A stretch of 64,000 nt of DNA from Hyphomicrobium nitrativorans NL23. GTDB lineage: Bacteria; Pseudomonadota; Alphaproteobacteria; Rhizobiales; Hyphomicrobiaceae. The stretch's first letter is position 1, and the number at the start of each line of letters is the position of its first letter. The position numbers and the translations under genes were made by a program. Positions 8,806-18,443 of this stretch are shown here, piece after piece. The stretch covers positions 1,818,501-1,882,500 of the forward strand of contig NC_022997.1 in NCBI RefSeq assembly GCF_000503895.1, given 5' to 3'. The notes beneath the pieces were generated by a model. The model did no database searches. It was not told the DNA's origin and saw only the letters and a list, made by a program, of their open reading frames with translations.

Positions 8806-9489
8806 ATGGACGTCATTTTCTCGATCGGTCTGGTGGCAGGCGTTGTTTTGAACGCGCTGCTCGTGGTTACGCGCTTCAGCCGGCTTCAAATCTGGCCGTG
8901 CCCCGAAACGTGGAGCGCGGAGCAGGTGAGTTTTTGGACGCTCTTTCGCGTGACCAACGTTGCCGCGCTTGCGATCATTCTCTTCGGGATTACGCCGGGG
9001 CTGTTCGAGGTCCCGGTGCGGATCGCGGCGGCGGCCTTCGGCATCGTATGCTCCGGCTTTTATCTCTTTGCGTGTCTGGAACTCGGGCGCGAAAATCTCT
9101 ACTGCGGCTCGGCGGGCCTCAAGGTGCGCGGCATCTACCGCTGGAGCCGCAATCCGCAATATGCGACGGCGATCCCCGGCTATCTCGCGGGTTCTGTGGC
9201 GGCCGGAACGGTGGAAGCATTGGTTCTGGCGGCTGTCGTGTCGCTCGTCTTCTTCCAGATGGCGATGCTGGAAGACCGATGGCTGAAAGAGACGTACGGG
9301 GCATCGTTCGATGCGTACCGGCAGCGCGTCTCTCGCTTCTACAACGTGCGCCGCGTGCGCTCGCTTGGGCGAAGCGCGCGGCGGAAAGCGCGCGCGGTTC
9401 TCCGCCACGCAGCGCTCGACGCAACGGGTGCGCGGAGATCCCGGGTGCCCGCGCGCCGGAACGCGATACGGCAGCGTTTTGGCCGTTGA
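8806..9489 (+). CDS. Isoprenylcysteine carboxyl methyltransferase-like membrane protein
   Basis: The 227-residue protein has about four to five TM segments and the ICMT/phospholipid-methyltransferase signature GIYRWSRNPQYATAIPGYLAG, followed by the late motif EDRWLKETYGASFDAYRQRVSRF. Proteins of this fold bind S-adenosylmethionine at the membrane, but bacterial substrates are mostly unknown. The ATG at 8806 has gggagg close upstream. After the point where relatives end (RVSRFYNVR, about residue 183) there is an Arg/Ala-rich extension of about 45 residues, which looks like read-through of an ancestral stop rather than a domain. Confidence 0.8.
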   Translation: MDVIFSIGLVAGVVLNALLVVTRFSRLQIWPCPETWSAEQVSFWTLFRVTNVAALAIILFGITPGLFEVPVRIAAAAFGIVCSGFYLFACLELGRENLYCGSAGLKVRGIYRWSRNPQYATAIPGYLAGSVAAGTVEALVLAAVVSLVFFQMAMLEDRWLKETYGASFDAYRQRVSRFYNVRRVRSLGRSARRKARAVLRHAALDATGARRSRVPARRNAIRQRFGR

Positions 9490-9710
9490 TAAGCTCTGCT
9501 GCGGCTTTCTCATTCGTCCCTTCAAAGGTTTACCCCCCAACGCGAATCGCGTTTCCCTCTCTTTGAGACGAAGGCTGAAGATAGGCGTGCCGCTTGTCCT
9601 CGGGGTTTTTCCTTAGGTTTGCGCTGTGCGGTCCATTGGCCGCGAGATTTCGCGTTTGCAGGCTCGGTGCGCCGCTCGCGATTTAGGCGCGCAATTTATC
9701 AGGCGGGGTT

Positions 9711-12700
9711 ATGGGGCGTCCGACGCGGCAAGCGGTTCTGTTCTTCTTTGCTGGAAGCGTGATGCTTTCGGCCGGTGCTGCGGGCGTCCGCGCCAACGAC
9801 CCGTGCGTTGCGAACGGCACGACGCTCACCTGCAGCGGCGATCAGTCGGACGGTGTGGCGGAGTGGAGCGGCGCGTTCGAGACGCTGCTCGTAAATTCTC
9901 TCAGCGGGGCGATTGAGACGTCCAGTCTGTCGGGCATCTATTTCGTGACCAACGGCCAGCCCATGACGCTGCGCAGCAGTACGGGGCCGTTCGGCGTTTC
10001 TACGACCGGCGACGACGCGCCGGGAATCGAGGTCGCTTCCCGCGTGACCATCATCAACGGAGCGCACAGTTTCACGTCGGCCGATGTGGTCGTTTTCAGC
10101 GACGATACGATCGTGACAACGGGCGAGGAGAGTTACGGCATCGGGTTCGATGTCGTGACCGCCATTGTCGAAGCGACTGCGACCGCGGATGTCTCCGCGA
10201 CCGGGGCCAGCATCAACGCGACGAGTACGGGCCGTATCTCGACATACGGCGAGTTCGCTCACGGGATCGACGCGTTTACCGCGGTGTCCGCCTCAGCCAC
10301 CATGCCCGGGAGCCAGGCCGCCGTGGTGGGCGGCGACGTGACGGTTCGAGCCAATCGCGTGCAGACATTCGGCGACGAAGCTAAAGGCGTGTTTCTCCGT
10401 CAGAACCTTTCGGCGATCGGTGACGTGTTGGCGACGTCTACGGGAGGGCATTTGGCCGTCAGCTCGGGCATCGTGACCACGCGCGGTGTGTATGCGACAG
10501 GTGTGGGCGTTTCCTCGACGGCGTGGTTGCAGGGGGGCAATGCCTCGGGGAGCGCGGCTGCGATCACGATCGAAAGCGAGACTGTCGAGACTTTCGGCGA
10601 CTTTGCCAACGGCCTCTTGGCAGTGGTGTTCGGGTATGCGGATGCCGTAGACGTTGCGACGATCCTTGGCCGTGAAATATCCGTGACCAACTTGGGACGC
10701 GTGACAACATGGGGCGAGGCGGCAGATGGCATTGTCGTGTCGTCGGACTTTGTCGCGGTGAGCGATAACGCCGCCGCGTATGCGAGAGCGGGCGCTGTCG
10801 AAATCAACAACGAGGGCCTGATCGACGTTCGCGGCGATACGTCTTCCGGCATTCTCGTCACAGGGTACATCACGGCAGACACATTGGGTGCGACCGCTGC
10901 AGCTGTCGCCATCGCGGATGGCGTTACTGTGAACAGTCACGAGGTGCGGGCCTCCGGATATGGCGTTTCGGGTATCTCGGTCTACAAGACGGTACAGGCC
11001 GACAGCGCCAGCGGTGCGCAAGCTCACGGTCCCAACGTCACAATCAATGCCCACGACGTCTTTGTGAACGGGGATGACAGCGTGGGTATTATGGCCGTCA
11101 ACATGGTGTCATCATCAAGCCTCGACGGTTCAAGTGCGGCGTATGGTGGCGATATCCTCGTGAAAACGACGGGCACGGTTTCCGTCGCTGGGGCCAACTC
11201 ATTCGGCATTATGGCAGGCGGTATGGCGAACGCCGATACCGCGGAGCAGGGTGACGTTTCCATTCATGTGGCGTCCGGATCGGTCACGGCCGACGTCGCT
11301 GCGATTTTCTTTGCAAGCGAAGGCGACAATGGGCTTGCGAACTTCGGCACGATTTCCGGCCTGTTCGCGGTGGTTGGCGGCGGCGGCGACGAGGTGATCG
11401 AGAACTGGGGCACGATCATCGGCAGTATCGATGTCGGCTTCGGCGACAACGAATTCCATAACTACACGCCGGGCGTGTTCGTATCAGGCGATATCGTTCT
11501 TCTCGGGTCCGGCACGCTGACGAATGCGGGCCTGCTCACGCCCGGTGGTGCCGGGCTTTTGCAGACCACGGCGGTGGACGGGGATGTCGTGCAGACGGAG
11601 AGCGGGCGCTTTGCGGTCGATCTCGACTACGCGACGCTGGGTTCGGACCGACTTGGAATTTCAGGCACGGCGACGCTTGCCGGAACGGTGGTGGCGCATG
11701 CGATCGAGGGGCTTCCAGCCGCCGTTTTCAACCATCAGTTTCATATCCTGCATGCTGCCGGTGGTGTAGTTCCGGACGGGCTGACTGCGCAAGATACTGC
11801 GGTCGTCGATTACACCGTGCTTTTCGATCCAAACGGGCAAGACGTCTACCTTGGCGCTGCCATCGATTTCAGCGGTCGTGGCGGCCTCAACGCGAATCAG
11901 ACCGGGGTCGGCCGTATGCTGAACAGCATCCACTCGTACGGAGCGCCTGCGGCCATGGCGCCTGCTTTTGCGGCCTTGATGAACCTGCCGACGACCGCGG
12001 ATCTTGCGCGCGCGTACAATCAGGCTTTGCCGGGTGCGGCGGGGCAGCAGCAGGCTGAGGGACAAAGCGCTTCGGCGGACTTCTCGAACACGCTCATGAG
12101 TTGCCGTGAGGCGGGCGGACCGAATGCGGCGATCCGCGAGGGCGAGTGCCTCTGGGCACGGGCGCGCGCGACCGATATCAATGTTGACGGCTCGGCGACG
12201 AATGTCGGCTCGAACAGTCGGGTGGGGTCGTTCGCAGCCGGTCTTCAGGTCGCGATGGCGGCCGATTGGCGGATCGGCGTTGCGCTGGGTTACGATCTCG
12301 TGTCGCGTTCGACGCAGAGCGGCGCGTCCACAGACGGCGATCGCACGAACATCGGCGCGGTGGTGAAGTATAACCCTGGCCCGTACCTCTTGGCTGCGGG
12401 TGCGGCTGTAGGTTGGGGAACGTTCGAAACGGATCGGCGAATGGCCTTTGGAGGTTTTGCCGCAACCGCGACATCGAAAAGCGATACGGATTACGTCACC
12501 GGCTGGCTTCACGCCGCGTATCTCGCCGATCTGGGACGTTGGTATTTGAAGCCGCTCGTCGAAGCGCGGATGACCGAACTCGATTTTTCGGGCGCGCGGG
12601 AAACCGGCGGTGGCGGGCTCGGGCTCGTGATTGCGGGAGCACGCGATACGATGTTCAGCGTGTCGCCTGCGCTGGAAGTCGGGACGGAGTTTCGTTTCGA

Positions 12701-12968
12701 TGCGCTCGCCGTCTGGCGGCCGTTCGTGCGCGCGGGCGTGACGTGGCGTGACCAAGACAATTTGGTTACGCATGCGGCTTTCGCGGCCGCACCCGGCGTG
12801 CCGGGCTTCCAGATCGTGACGGAGGTGGATGACGTGCTGTTCGACATTAGCGCGGGCGTCGACGTGATCGGGGCCGACGGTGCGGTGCTTCGCGCGCAAT
12901 ACGACGGGAGCTTCGGCAGCACATCGAGCCAGAACAGCGTCAGCCTCAAGGGCAGCGTACCGTTTTAG
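9711..12968 (+). CDS. Autotransporter (type Va) with tandem-repeat passenger
   Basis: The 1085-residue protein starts with a signal peptide (about 1-29, ending GAAGVRAN). The passenger contains about ten tandem repeats of 40-50 residues between roughly 130 and 530, each marked by T-x-G-x-x-x-x-G-I/V (for example TTGEESYGIGF, ETFGDFANGLL, TTWGEAADGIV). These probably form a beta-roll or beta-helix. A linker with AGQQQAEGQSA leads to the beta-barrel (about 800-1085), which closes with the outer-membrane C-terminus SLKGSVPF. It is likely surface-displayed. No protease or lipase catalytic motif was seen, so adhesion is a guess. Confidence 0.88.
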   Translation: MGRPTRQAVLFFFAGSVMLSAGAAGVRANDPCVANGTTLTCSGDQSDGVAEWSGAFETLLVNSLSGAIETSSLSGIYFVTNGQPMTLRSSTGPFGVSTTGDDAPGIEVASRVTIINGAHSFTSADVVVFSDDTIVTTGEESYGIGFDVVTAIVEATATADVSATGASINATSTGRISTYGEFAHGIDAFTAVSASATMPGSQAAVVGGDVTVRANRVQTFGDEAKGVFLRQNLSAIGDVLATSTGGHLAVSSGIVTTRGVYATGVGVSSTAWLQGGNASGSAAAITIESETVETFGDFANGLLAVVFGYADAVDVATILGREISVTNLGRVTTWGEAADGIVVSSDFVAVSDNAAAYARAGAVEINNEGLIDVRGDTSSGILVTGYITADTLGATAAAVAIADGVTVNSHEVRASGYGVSGISVYKTVQADSASGAQAHGPNVTINAHDVFVNGDDSVGIMAVNMVSSSSLDGSSAAYGGDILVKTTGTVSVAGANSFGIMAGGMANADTAEQGDVSIHVASGSVTADVAAIFFASEGDNGLANFGTISGLFAVVGGGGDEVIENWGTIIGSIDVGFGDNEFHNYTPGVFVSGDIVLLGSGTLTNAGLLTPGGAGLLQTTAVDGDVVQTESGRFAVDLDYATLGSDRLGISGTATLAGTVVAHAIEGLPAAVFNHQFHILHAAGGVVPDGLTAQDTAVVDYTVLFDPNGQDVYLGAAIDFSGRGGLNANQTGVGRMLNSIHSYGAPAAMAPAFAALMNLPTTADLARAYNQALPGAAGQQQAEGQSASADFSNTLMSCREAGGPNAAIREGECLWARARATDINVDGSATNVGSNSRVGSFAAGLQVAMAADWRIGVALGYDLVSRSTQSGASTDGDRTNIGAVVKYNPGPYLLAAGAAVGWGTFETDRRMAFGGFAATATSKSDTDYVTGWLHAAYLADLGRWYLKPLVEARMTELDFSGARETGGGGLGLVIAGARDTMFSVSPALEVGTEFRFDALAVWRPFVRAGVTWRDQDNLVTHAAFAAAPGVPGFQIVTEVDDVLFDISAGVDVIGADGAVLRAQYDGSFGSTSSQNSVSLKGSVPF

Positions 12969-12977
12969 TTCCGAAGC

Positions 12978-13268
12978 GTGTGGACGAGAGGCGAAGGCTT
13001 GGCCCAGTTCGTGACGTTGGTATGGGGCGCCGCCATGATCGGTAACCTGATCGTGGCTATCCGCTTGTGCTATGCGATCGAGGCGCGCTCGGGAGTTAAG
13101 AACGGGCCGCAGTACGCCAATCTGTTTCCTGTTGCGCTCAACATCGGCGTGGCGCGGGACGCGGAAACGCAGCGGCTGCGGCGCAAGATGAATCTCCACC
13201 TGCTGTTCGTTCCGATCGGGTTCGCGCCGTTGATCGTCTTCGCTCTCTACATGGAAGGCATGATTTGA
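12978..13268 (+). CDS. Small membrane protein, unknown function
   Basis: The 96-residue protein has two hydrophobic segments (about 10-30 and 73-93) joined by a polar loop. It begins nine bases after the autotransporter stop, so it may belong to the same transcript. The start is uncertain: GTG at 12978 is the longest, and TTG at 12999 is an alternative. No family was recognised. Its stop overlaps the start of the next gene. Confidence 0.55.
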   Translation: MWTRGEGLAQFVTLVWGAAMIGNLIVAIRLCYAIEARSGVKNGPQYANLFPVALNIGVARDAETQRLRRKMNLHLLFVPIGFAPLIVFALYMEGMI

Positions 13269-13720
13269 GACGCGGCTATCTGCTCAAAGTTATTGCCGTG
13301 GCGGTTGCCTTCGTTGGAATGCCGATGGGTGCGCATGCGGATGGGGTCGCGCATCCGCGGGATGCCGCCGACGTTCTCATGCGCGGAATGCTGACGGGCG
13401 ATGTGAATGCCGTCGCGGCGCTCTATACGCCCAACGCCGTTTATCTCGCCCCGGATTCGCCCATGATAAGCGGGCGTGACGCAATCCGCGGCGTTTACGA
13501 GCGCCACTTGAGCGCCGGCCGCAGCACGATCCGGTTCTTCGACGTCAAGATCGACCAGGCGGAGAACCGCGCGCTTGTGGTTTGGCACTGGACTTCGGAA
13601 ATCGCGCGCGAGGGGGCGGAGGTTGTCCGCATGGACGGGCGCTCCATGGTCTACATGGTGCGGAGCGACAGCGGCTGGCAGATCAGTGCGGACATGCTGC
13701 AGACGCTGCCATCGCGTTGA
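13265..13720 (+). CDS. Exported SnoaL/NTF2-like (DUF4440-type) protein
   Basis: The 151-residue protein has a signal peptide (about 1-25, ending GAHA before DG) and an NTF2-like cone fold: DAADVLMRGMLTGDVNAVAALYTPNAVYLAPDS-type helix and strand, then SGRDAIRGVYERHLS, and the closing strand SGWQISADMLQ. Such domains bind small hydrophobic ligands or act as scaffolds; no catalytic set is evident. The likely start is TTG at 13265, which overlaps the previous stop as TTGA with ggaagg 7 bases upstream. This indicates translational coupling to the small membrane protein gene. Confidence 0.75.
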   Translation: MRRGYLLKVIAVAVAFVGMPMGAHADGVAHPRDAADVLMRGMLTGDVNAVAALYTPNAVYLAPDSPMISGRDAIRGVYERHLSAGRSTIRFFDVKIDQAENRALVVWHWTSEIAREGAEVVRMDGRSMVYMVRSDSGWQISADMLQTLPSR

Positions 13721-13742
13721 GACGGCGTTGGCAACGTGAGCC

Positions 13743-15548
13743 TCAGGGCTTCGCCTTCACGTAGCTTCCCGGTGCATCCTCGATGACGCCGAGCTTTTCG
13801 CCCGGCTCGCGCGGCGCGACCCAGTCGCCTGCGTATTTCGTGAGCCATTCCACCCAATGCGGCCACCAGGAGCCGGGATGGTCCTTGGCCATGCCGATCC
13901 ATTCGTCGAGCGTGTCGGCGGCGGCCTTCGGCGCTGTCCAGTACTGATATTTCATCTTGTCGGGCGGATTGACGACGCCGGCGATGTGCCCGGACCCCGC
14001 GAGCACGAACTCGACGGGGCCGCCCAGCAGTTTGGAGCCGATGAAGACCGAGCGGGCGGGCGCGATGTGGTCTTCTTTCGTGGCCACTTCGAAGACCGGC
14101 AGCTTCACCTTCTTGAGGTCGAGCTTGACGCCGGCGAGCGACATCTCGCCCTTGGCCAGCTTGTTCTCGTTATAGAATTCGCGCAGGTAGAAGTTGTGGT
14201 TGGCCGCCGCCATGCGCGTCGAATCCTGATTCCAATAGAGCAGGTCGAACGGGAACGGCTTTTTGCCCAGCAGGTAATTGTTGACGATGTAGGGCCAGAT
14301 CAGATCACGCGGGCGCATCAGGTTGAACACGTTGGCCATGCGCGAGCCGTCGAGGAAGCCCCGCTCGCCCATCATCTTTTCAAGCGCGGCGAGCTGGTCG
14401 TCGTTGGTGAAGAGCAGCAGGTCGCCCGCTTTCGTGAAGTCGAGCTGGGTGGTGAGGAACGTCACCGCGCGGAACGGCTCCTCGCCGCGTGCCGCACAGT
14501 AAGCGAGCGTTGCGCCCAAGAGCGTGCCGCCGACGCAGTAGCCCGTGACGTTGCACTTCTCGACTCCGGTCTCGCGCTTGACGGCGTCCGCCGCCGTCAG
14601 GATGCCTTCGAGCATGTAGTCCTCGAAGGTCTTATGAGCGAGGCGATGATCCGGGTTCACCCATGAGACGACGAAGACGGTGAAGCCTTGATCGACGGCG
14701 AACTTGAGGAAGCTCTTCGCGGGCGTGAGGTCGAGGATGTAATATTTGTTGATCCACGGCGGAACGACGAGGAGCGGAACCTCGCGCACTTCGTCGGTCG
14801 TTGGCGAATACTGGATGAGCTGGAAGATGTCGTTCTGGAAGACGACCTTGCCTGGCGTCGTCGCGAGGTTCTTGCCGACTTCGAACGCTTCCGTATCCGT
14901 CTGGCTGATCTTCAGGAGATCGCCCGAGCGCTCCATGTCGCGCGCCAGGTGCTCCATGCCCTGGACGAGGTTCTGCGCGTTGGTCGCGAACGTTTCGCGG
15001 ACGACTTCAGGGTTCGTCAACGGGAAGTTCGACGGCGAGAGCGCGCTCGACAGCATGCGGAGATAGAACTCCGCTTTCTGGCGCGACGCCTCGTCGAGCC
15101 CTTCGGTCTGCTCAAGCACGTCCTCGGCCCATTGGGTCGTGAGGAGATACGCTTGCTTCCAGAAGTCGAAATAGGGGTTCGTGGACCACTCGGGGTCCTT
15201 GAAGCGGTTGTCGGACGGCGGGGGCTCGACGATGGGCTCCACGGTTTCGCCGAGGGCGCGGCGGATCGAGGCGTTCCACAGATCGATATAGGAGCGGACG
15301 AGGGCGCCCTGGGCTTCGACCAGCTTTGCCGGGTCGGCCATCCAGAGGCGGGCGATTTCGGTGAGCGTCTTTGTCGCTTCGTTCGCTTCGCTCGCAGCCG
15401 AAAAGGGGGTGATTTTGGCGTCGGGCCGTTCCAGGAGCTCGCCCATCGCGCGGCCGCCCTCTTCGAAGACGCGCAGGATGTTCTTTGCGAACTCCTCCGG
15501 GTTCTCGATCCTGTAGGGGGTGGCGGATGTGGAGAACGGCTTGGTCAT
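13743..15548 (-). CDS. phaC: Class I poly(3-hydroxyalkanoate) synthase PhaC
   Basis: This 601-residue alpha/beta-hydrolase-fold enzyme polymerises (R)-3-hydroxyacyl-CoA into storage polyester at the granule surface. The catalytic triad is visible: C338 in the lipase-like box GYCVGG, the Asp in ATKEDHIAP (about 490), and the His in GSGHIAGVVNPP (about 521). The N-terminal PhaC domain and the length fit class I, which needs no PhaE or PhaR subunit. ATG at 15548 was preferred over TTG at 15578 because it gives the usual length. No phaA, phaB or phasin gene is adjacent. Confidence 0.95.
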   Translation of the reverse strand: MTKPFSTSATPYRIENPEEFAKNILRVFEEGGRAMGELLERPDAKITPFSAASEANEATKTLTEIARLWMADPAKLVEAQGALVRSYIDLWNASIRRALGETVEPIVEPPPSDNRFKDPEWSTNPYFDFWKQAYLLTTQWAEDVLEQTEGLDEASRQKAEFYLRMLSSALSPSNFPLTNPEVVRETFATNAQNLVQGMEHLARDMERSGDLLKISQTDTEAFEVGKNLATTPGKVVFQNDIFQLIQYSPTTDEVREVPLLVVPPWINKYYILDLTPAKSFLKFAVDQGFTVFVVSWVNPDHRLAHKTFEDYMLEGILTAADAVKRETGVEKCNVTGYCVGGTLLGATLAYCAARGEEPFRAVTFLTTQLDFTKAGDLLLFTNDDQLAALEKMMGERGFLDGSRMANVFNLMRPRDLIWPYIVNNYLLGKKPFPFDLLYWNQDSTRMAAANHNFYLREFYNENKLAKGEMSLAGVKLDLKKVKLPVFEVATKEDHIAPARSVFIGSKLLGGPVEFVLAGSGHIAGVVNPPDKMKYQYWTAPKAAADTLDEWIGMAKDHPGSWWPHWVEWLTKYAGDWVAPREPGEKLGVIEDAPGSYVKAKP

Positions 15549-15833
15549 GGCTTCAAAGATAGGCTCTTCGTGTGACAACGCCTAGTAGGAGAAAAGCATA
15601 GGCGCGAGGACTTAAGGCAGAGATGTGGACAAGGCCTGCACGCGGCACGTCGTGCCCTGCTGTCCCTGCCTCTGGACGTTCGAGGCCCGCTTAGCGTAAA
15701 CCTAGGGGCTTGTTGGGTGCCGGATGCTTAGCTGATCGCGTGCCCCCGCCGAAGATGGCGGGGTGTCACCGGACAATATGTCCATGCCGGACTGCACAAA
15801 CGCCCAGAAATCGTCCGTGATCGAGAGCCGCCC

Positions 15834-17060
15834 GTGATCGAGGAATTCCACCGCATCAAGCGTCTGCCGCCTTATGTGTTCGCCGAGGTGAACCGCCTCA
15901 AGGCCACAGCGCGAGCGCGCGGGGCGGATATCATCGATCTCGGGATGGGCAATCCGGATCTGCCGACGCCCCAGCACATCGTCGACAAGCTGGTGGAGAC
16001 GGTTTCTAAGCCACGCACGCATCGCTATTCCGCATCGAAGGGTATTCCGGGGCTGAGGCGCGCCCAGGCGGCCTACTACGAGCGCCGCTTCGGCGTGAAG
16101 CTCGATCCCGAGACACAGGTGGTGGCGACGCTCGGCTCCAAAGAGGGCTTCGCCAACATGGCGCAGGCGATCACGGCGCCGGGCGATGTGATCATTGTGC
16201 CGAACCCGACCTATCCGATCCACGAGTTCGGGTTTCTGATCTCGGGCGCTTCGATGCGCCATGTGCAGGCCGGCAACGGCGACGACTTCCTGCGCGCGGT
16301 CGAGCACGCGTGCCGCCATTCGATTCCGAAGCCGATTGCGGTGGTGCTGTCGTATCCGTCGAACCCGACGGCGATGACGGCCTCGCTCGACTTCTACAAG
16401 GAAGCCGTGGCGCTGGCGAAGAAACTCGACCTCATCATCCTGTCGGATCTCGCGTATTCCGAGATCTACTTCGACGACAACCCACCGCACTCGGTGCTGG
16501 AGGTGCCGGGTGCCGTCGACATTACGGTCGAGTTCGGCTCGCTCTCAAAGACCTACAACATGCCCGGATGGCGCATGGGGTTTGCGGTCGGCAACGAGCG
16601 GCTGATCGGGGCGCTTGCGCGGGTCAAGAGCTATCTCGATTACGGCGCCTTCACGCCGATCCAGGTGGCGGCAGCCGCAGCCCTCAACGGGTCGCAGGAT
16701 TGCGTGTCCGAGATCCGCCGCGTCTATCAGAGCCGGCGGGATTGCCTGGTCGAGAGCTTCGGACGGGCAGGGTTCCCGATCCCCCCGCCGCCGGCCACCA
16801 TGTTCGCGTGGTGTCCGATCCCCGAGCCGTTCCGGGCGCTGGGATCGGTTGAATTCGCCAAGCTTTTGATCGAGAAAGCCGACGTGGCCGTGTCGCCGGG
16901 GCTCGGTTTCGGCGAATATGGCGAGGGATATGTGCGGATTGCGCTGGTGGAGAACGAGCACCGTATTCGGCAGGCGGCCCGGTCGATCAAAAAGTTCCTC
17001 GCCCAGTCCCCTGAAACCATGCATAACGTCATCCCCATCCCGCAGACAGCCAGCCGTTAA
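15834..17060 (+). CDS. Class I/II PLP-dependent aminotransferase (AlaC / LL-DAP aminotransferase-like)
   Basis: The 408-residue fold-type I enzyme has the PLP Lys in SLSKTYNMPGWRMGF (about residue 239), the substrate-binding NPTYP and YPSNPTA motifs, and the C-terminal carboxylate Arg in GEGYVRIALVENE. Relatives are annotated as LL-diaminopimelate aminotransferase or as the alanine-forming AlaC; sequence alone does not settle which. It lies 29 bases before hom, suggesting an amino-acid operon. The GTG start has only a weak ribosome-binding site (gagag). Confidence 0.85.
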   Translation: MIEEFHRIKRLPPYVFAEVNRLKATARARGADIIDLGMGNPDLPTPQHIVDKLVETVSKPRTHRYSASKGIPGLRRAQAAYYERRFGVKLDPETQVVATLGSKEGFANMAQAITAPGDVIIVPNPTYPIHEFGFLISGASMRHVQAGNGDDFLRAVEHACRHSIPKPIAVVLSYPSNPTAMTASLDFYKEAVALAKKLDLIILSDLAYSEIYFDDNPPHSVLEVPGAVDITVEFGSLSKTYNMPGWRMGFAVGNERLIGALARVKSYLDYGAFTPIQVAAAAALNGSQDCVSEIRRVYQSRRDCLVESFGRAGFPIPPPPATMFAWCPIPEPFRALGSVEFAKLLIEKADVAVSPGLGFGEYGEGYVRIALVENEHRIRQAARSIKKFLAQSPETMHNVIPIPQTASR

Positions 17061-17089
17061 TAAAAGCTAGCCAAGCCATACAATTCGCC

Positions 17090-18424
17090 ATGTCAGAGCC
17101 TCTGACCCTCGGCGTTGCCGGTCTCGGCACCGTCGGCATGGGTCTCATTCAATTGCTTGAAGCCCACGCCGAGCGCTTGGAAAAGACGCTGGGGCGGCCG
17201 ATCCGCGTCACGGGCGTGTCCGCCCGCTCGCGCGGGAAGGCGCGTGACGCACTGATCGGCGACGCCCAGTGGTTCGACGATCCGGTGGCGCTTGCGCAGG
17301 ACCCGTCCAATGCCGTGTTCGTCGAGCTGATTGGCGGCGAGGAGGGGCCCGCCAAGGACGCCGTCGAAGCGGCGCTGAAGGCCGGTAAGCACGTCGTGAC
17401 GGCCAACAAGGCGCTGCTTGCGCGCCATGGGACGGCGCTCGCGCGGCTTGCGGAAGCGCATGGCGTTGCGCTCAACTTCGAGGCGGCCGTCGCGGGGGCT
17501 ATTCCGGTTATCAAGACGCTGCGCGAAACGCTGGTCGCGAACGGCGTCCGGCGTGTCTACGGCATTCTGAACGGCACCTGCAACTATATCCTGTCCGAAA
17601 TGACGGACGAGAAGCGGGACTTTTCCGAGGCGCTCCGCGAGGCGCAGGAGAAGGGCTACGCGGAAGCCGACCCCTCGTTCGACATCGGCGGCTTCGATGC
17701 AGCGCACAAGCTTGCGTTGCTCACCTGCCTCGCGTTCGGAACGACGGTCGCTTGCGACGAGATCCATGTCGAGGGGATCGAGACGATTACGCGGGCCGAC
17801 ATCGAGGCGGCCGCCGAGCTTGGCTATTGCATCAAGCTGCTCGGCGTGGCCGTTCAGAGTGCGGACGGGATCGAAGCGCGGGTGACGCCGGTGCTGGTGA
17901 ACGAAGAATCGCCGCTGGCCGAAGTTTCGGGCGTGACGAACTGCGTCGGGATCGACGCGGACTTCGTCGGCAATCTGCTGCTGGTGGGGCCCGGGGCCGG
18001 CGGGAAGCCTACGGCTTCTGCCGTTGCGAGCGATATCGTCGACATCGCGCGCGGGATCGTGATGCCGCCGTTCATCCGCCCGACGGACCGGCTGGCGCCG
18101 ATTGCGCCCATGAACCTTACGTCGCACCAGGGCAACTACTACATCCGTCTGTCGGTTTACGACCGGCCGGGCGCGATGGCGGCCATCACGCGGCGCATGA
18201 GCGACGAGAACGTTTCGCTCGAAAGCATCGTCCAACGCCGTCCCGGCGCGGTTCATCCCGGTCAGCCGGATGAGCCGCCTCCCGGCGCGGCCGAGGCGGC
18301 GGTGACCGTCATCATTCTGACCCACGATACGACGGAGGCGGCGATCCGGGCCGTGCTCCAGGCCATCGAAAAGGATGGTAAGGTGGCCGAGCCGCCGCAG
18401 ATGATCCGCATCGAAGAGCTTTAG
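17090..18424 (+). CDS. hom: Homoserine dehydrogenase
   Basis: This 444-residue enzyme reduces aspartate semialdehyde to homoserine for threonine and methionine synthesis. The NAD(P)-binding motif is GVAGLGTVGMGL (about 8-19), followed by the catalytic domain with NGTCNYILSEMT and the Lys/Asp region GYAEADPSFDIGGFDAAHKLALL. A C-terminal ACT domain (about 350-440, YYIRLSVYDRPGAMAAI) is the usual site of threonine feedback. It is the single-function type, without an aspartokinase domain. It lies between the aminotransferase gene and glpX on the same strand. Confidence 0.96.
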   Translation: MSEPLTLGVAGLGTVGMGLIQLLEAHAERLEKTLGRPIRVTGVSARSRGKARDALIGDAQWFDDPVALAQDPSNAVFVELIGGEEGPAKDAVEAALKAGKHVVTANKALLARHGTALARLAEAHGVALNFEAAVAGAIPVIKTLRETLVANGVRRVYGILNGTCNYILSEMTDEKRDFSEALREAQEKGYAEADPSFDIGGFDAAHKLALLTCLAFGTTVACDEIHVEGIETITRADIEAAAELGYCIKLLGVAVQSADGIEARVTPVLVNEESPLAEVSGVTNCVGIDADFVGNLLLVGPGAGGKPTASAVASDIVDIARGIVMPPFIRPTDRLAPIAPMNLTSHQGNYYIRLSVYDRPGAMAAITRRMSDENVSLESIVQRRPGAVHPGQPDEPPPGAAEAAVTVIILTHDTTEAAIRAVLQAIEKDGKVAEPPQMIRIEEL

Positions 18425-18443
18425 AGAGACAGGCGAGGACGCC

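Noticed and set aside
11661-13199. Minus-strand frame of 512 codons opposite the autotransporter end
   Set aside because: Arg/His-rich product with no family resemblance, fully antisense to the beta-barrel coding region and the next small gene.
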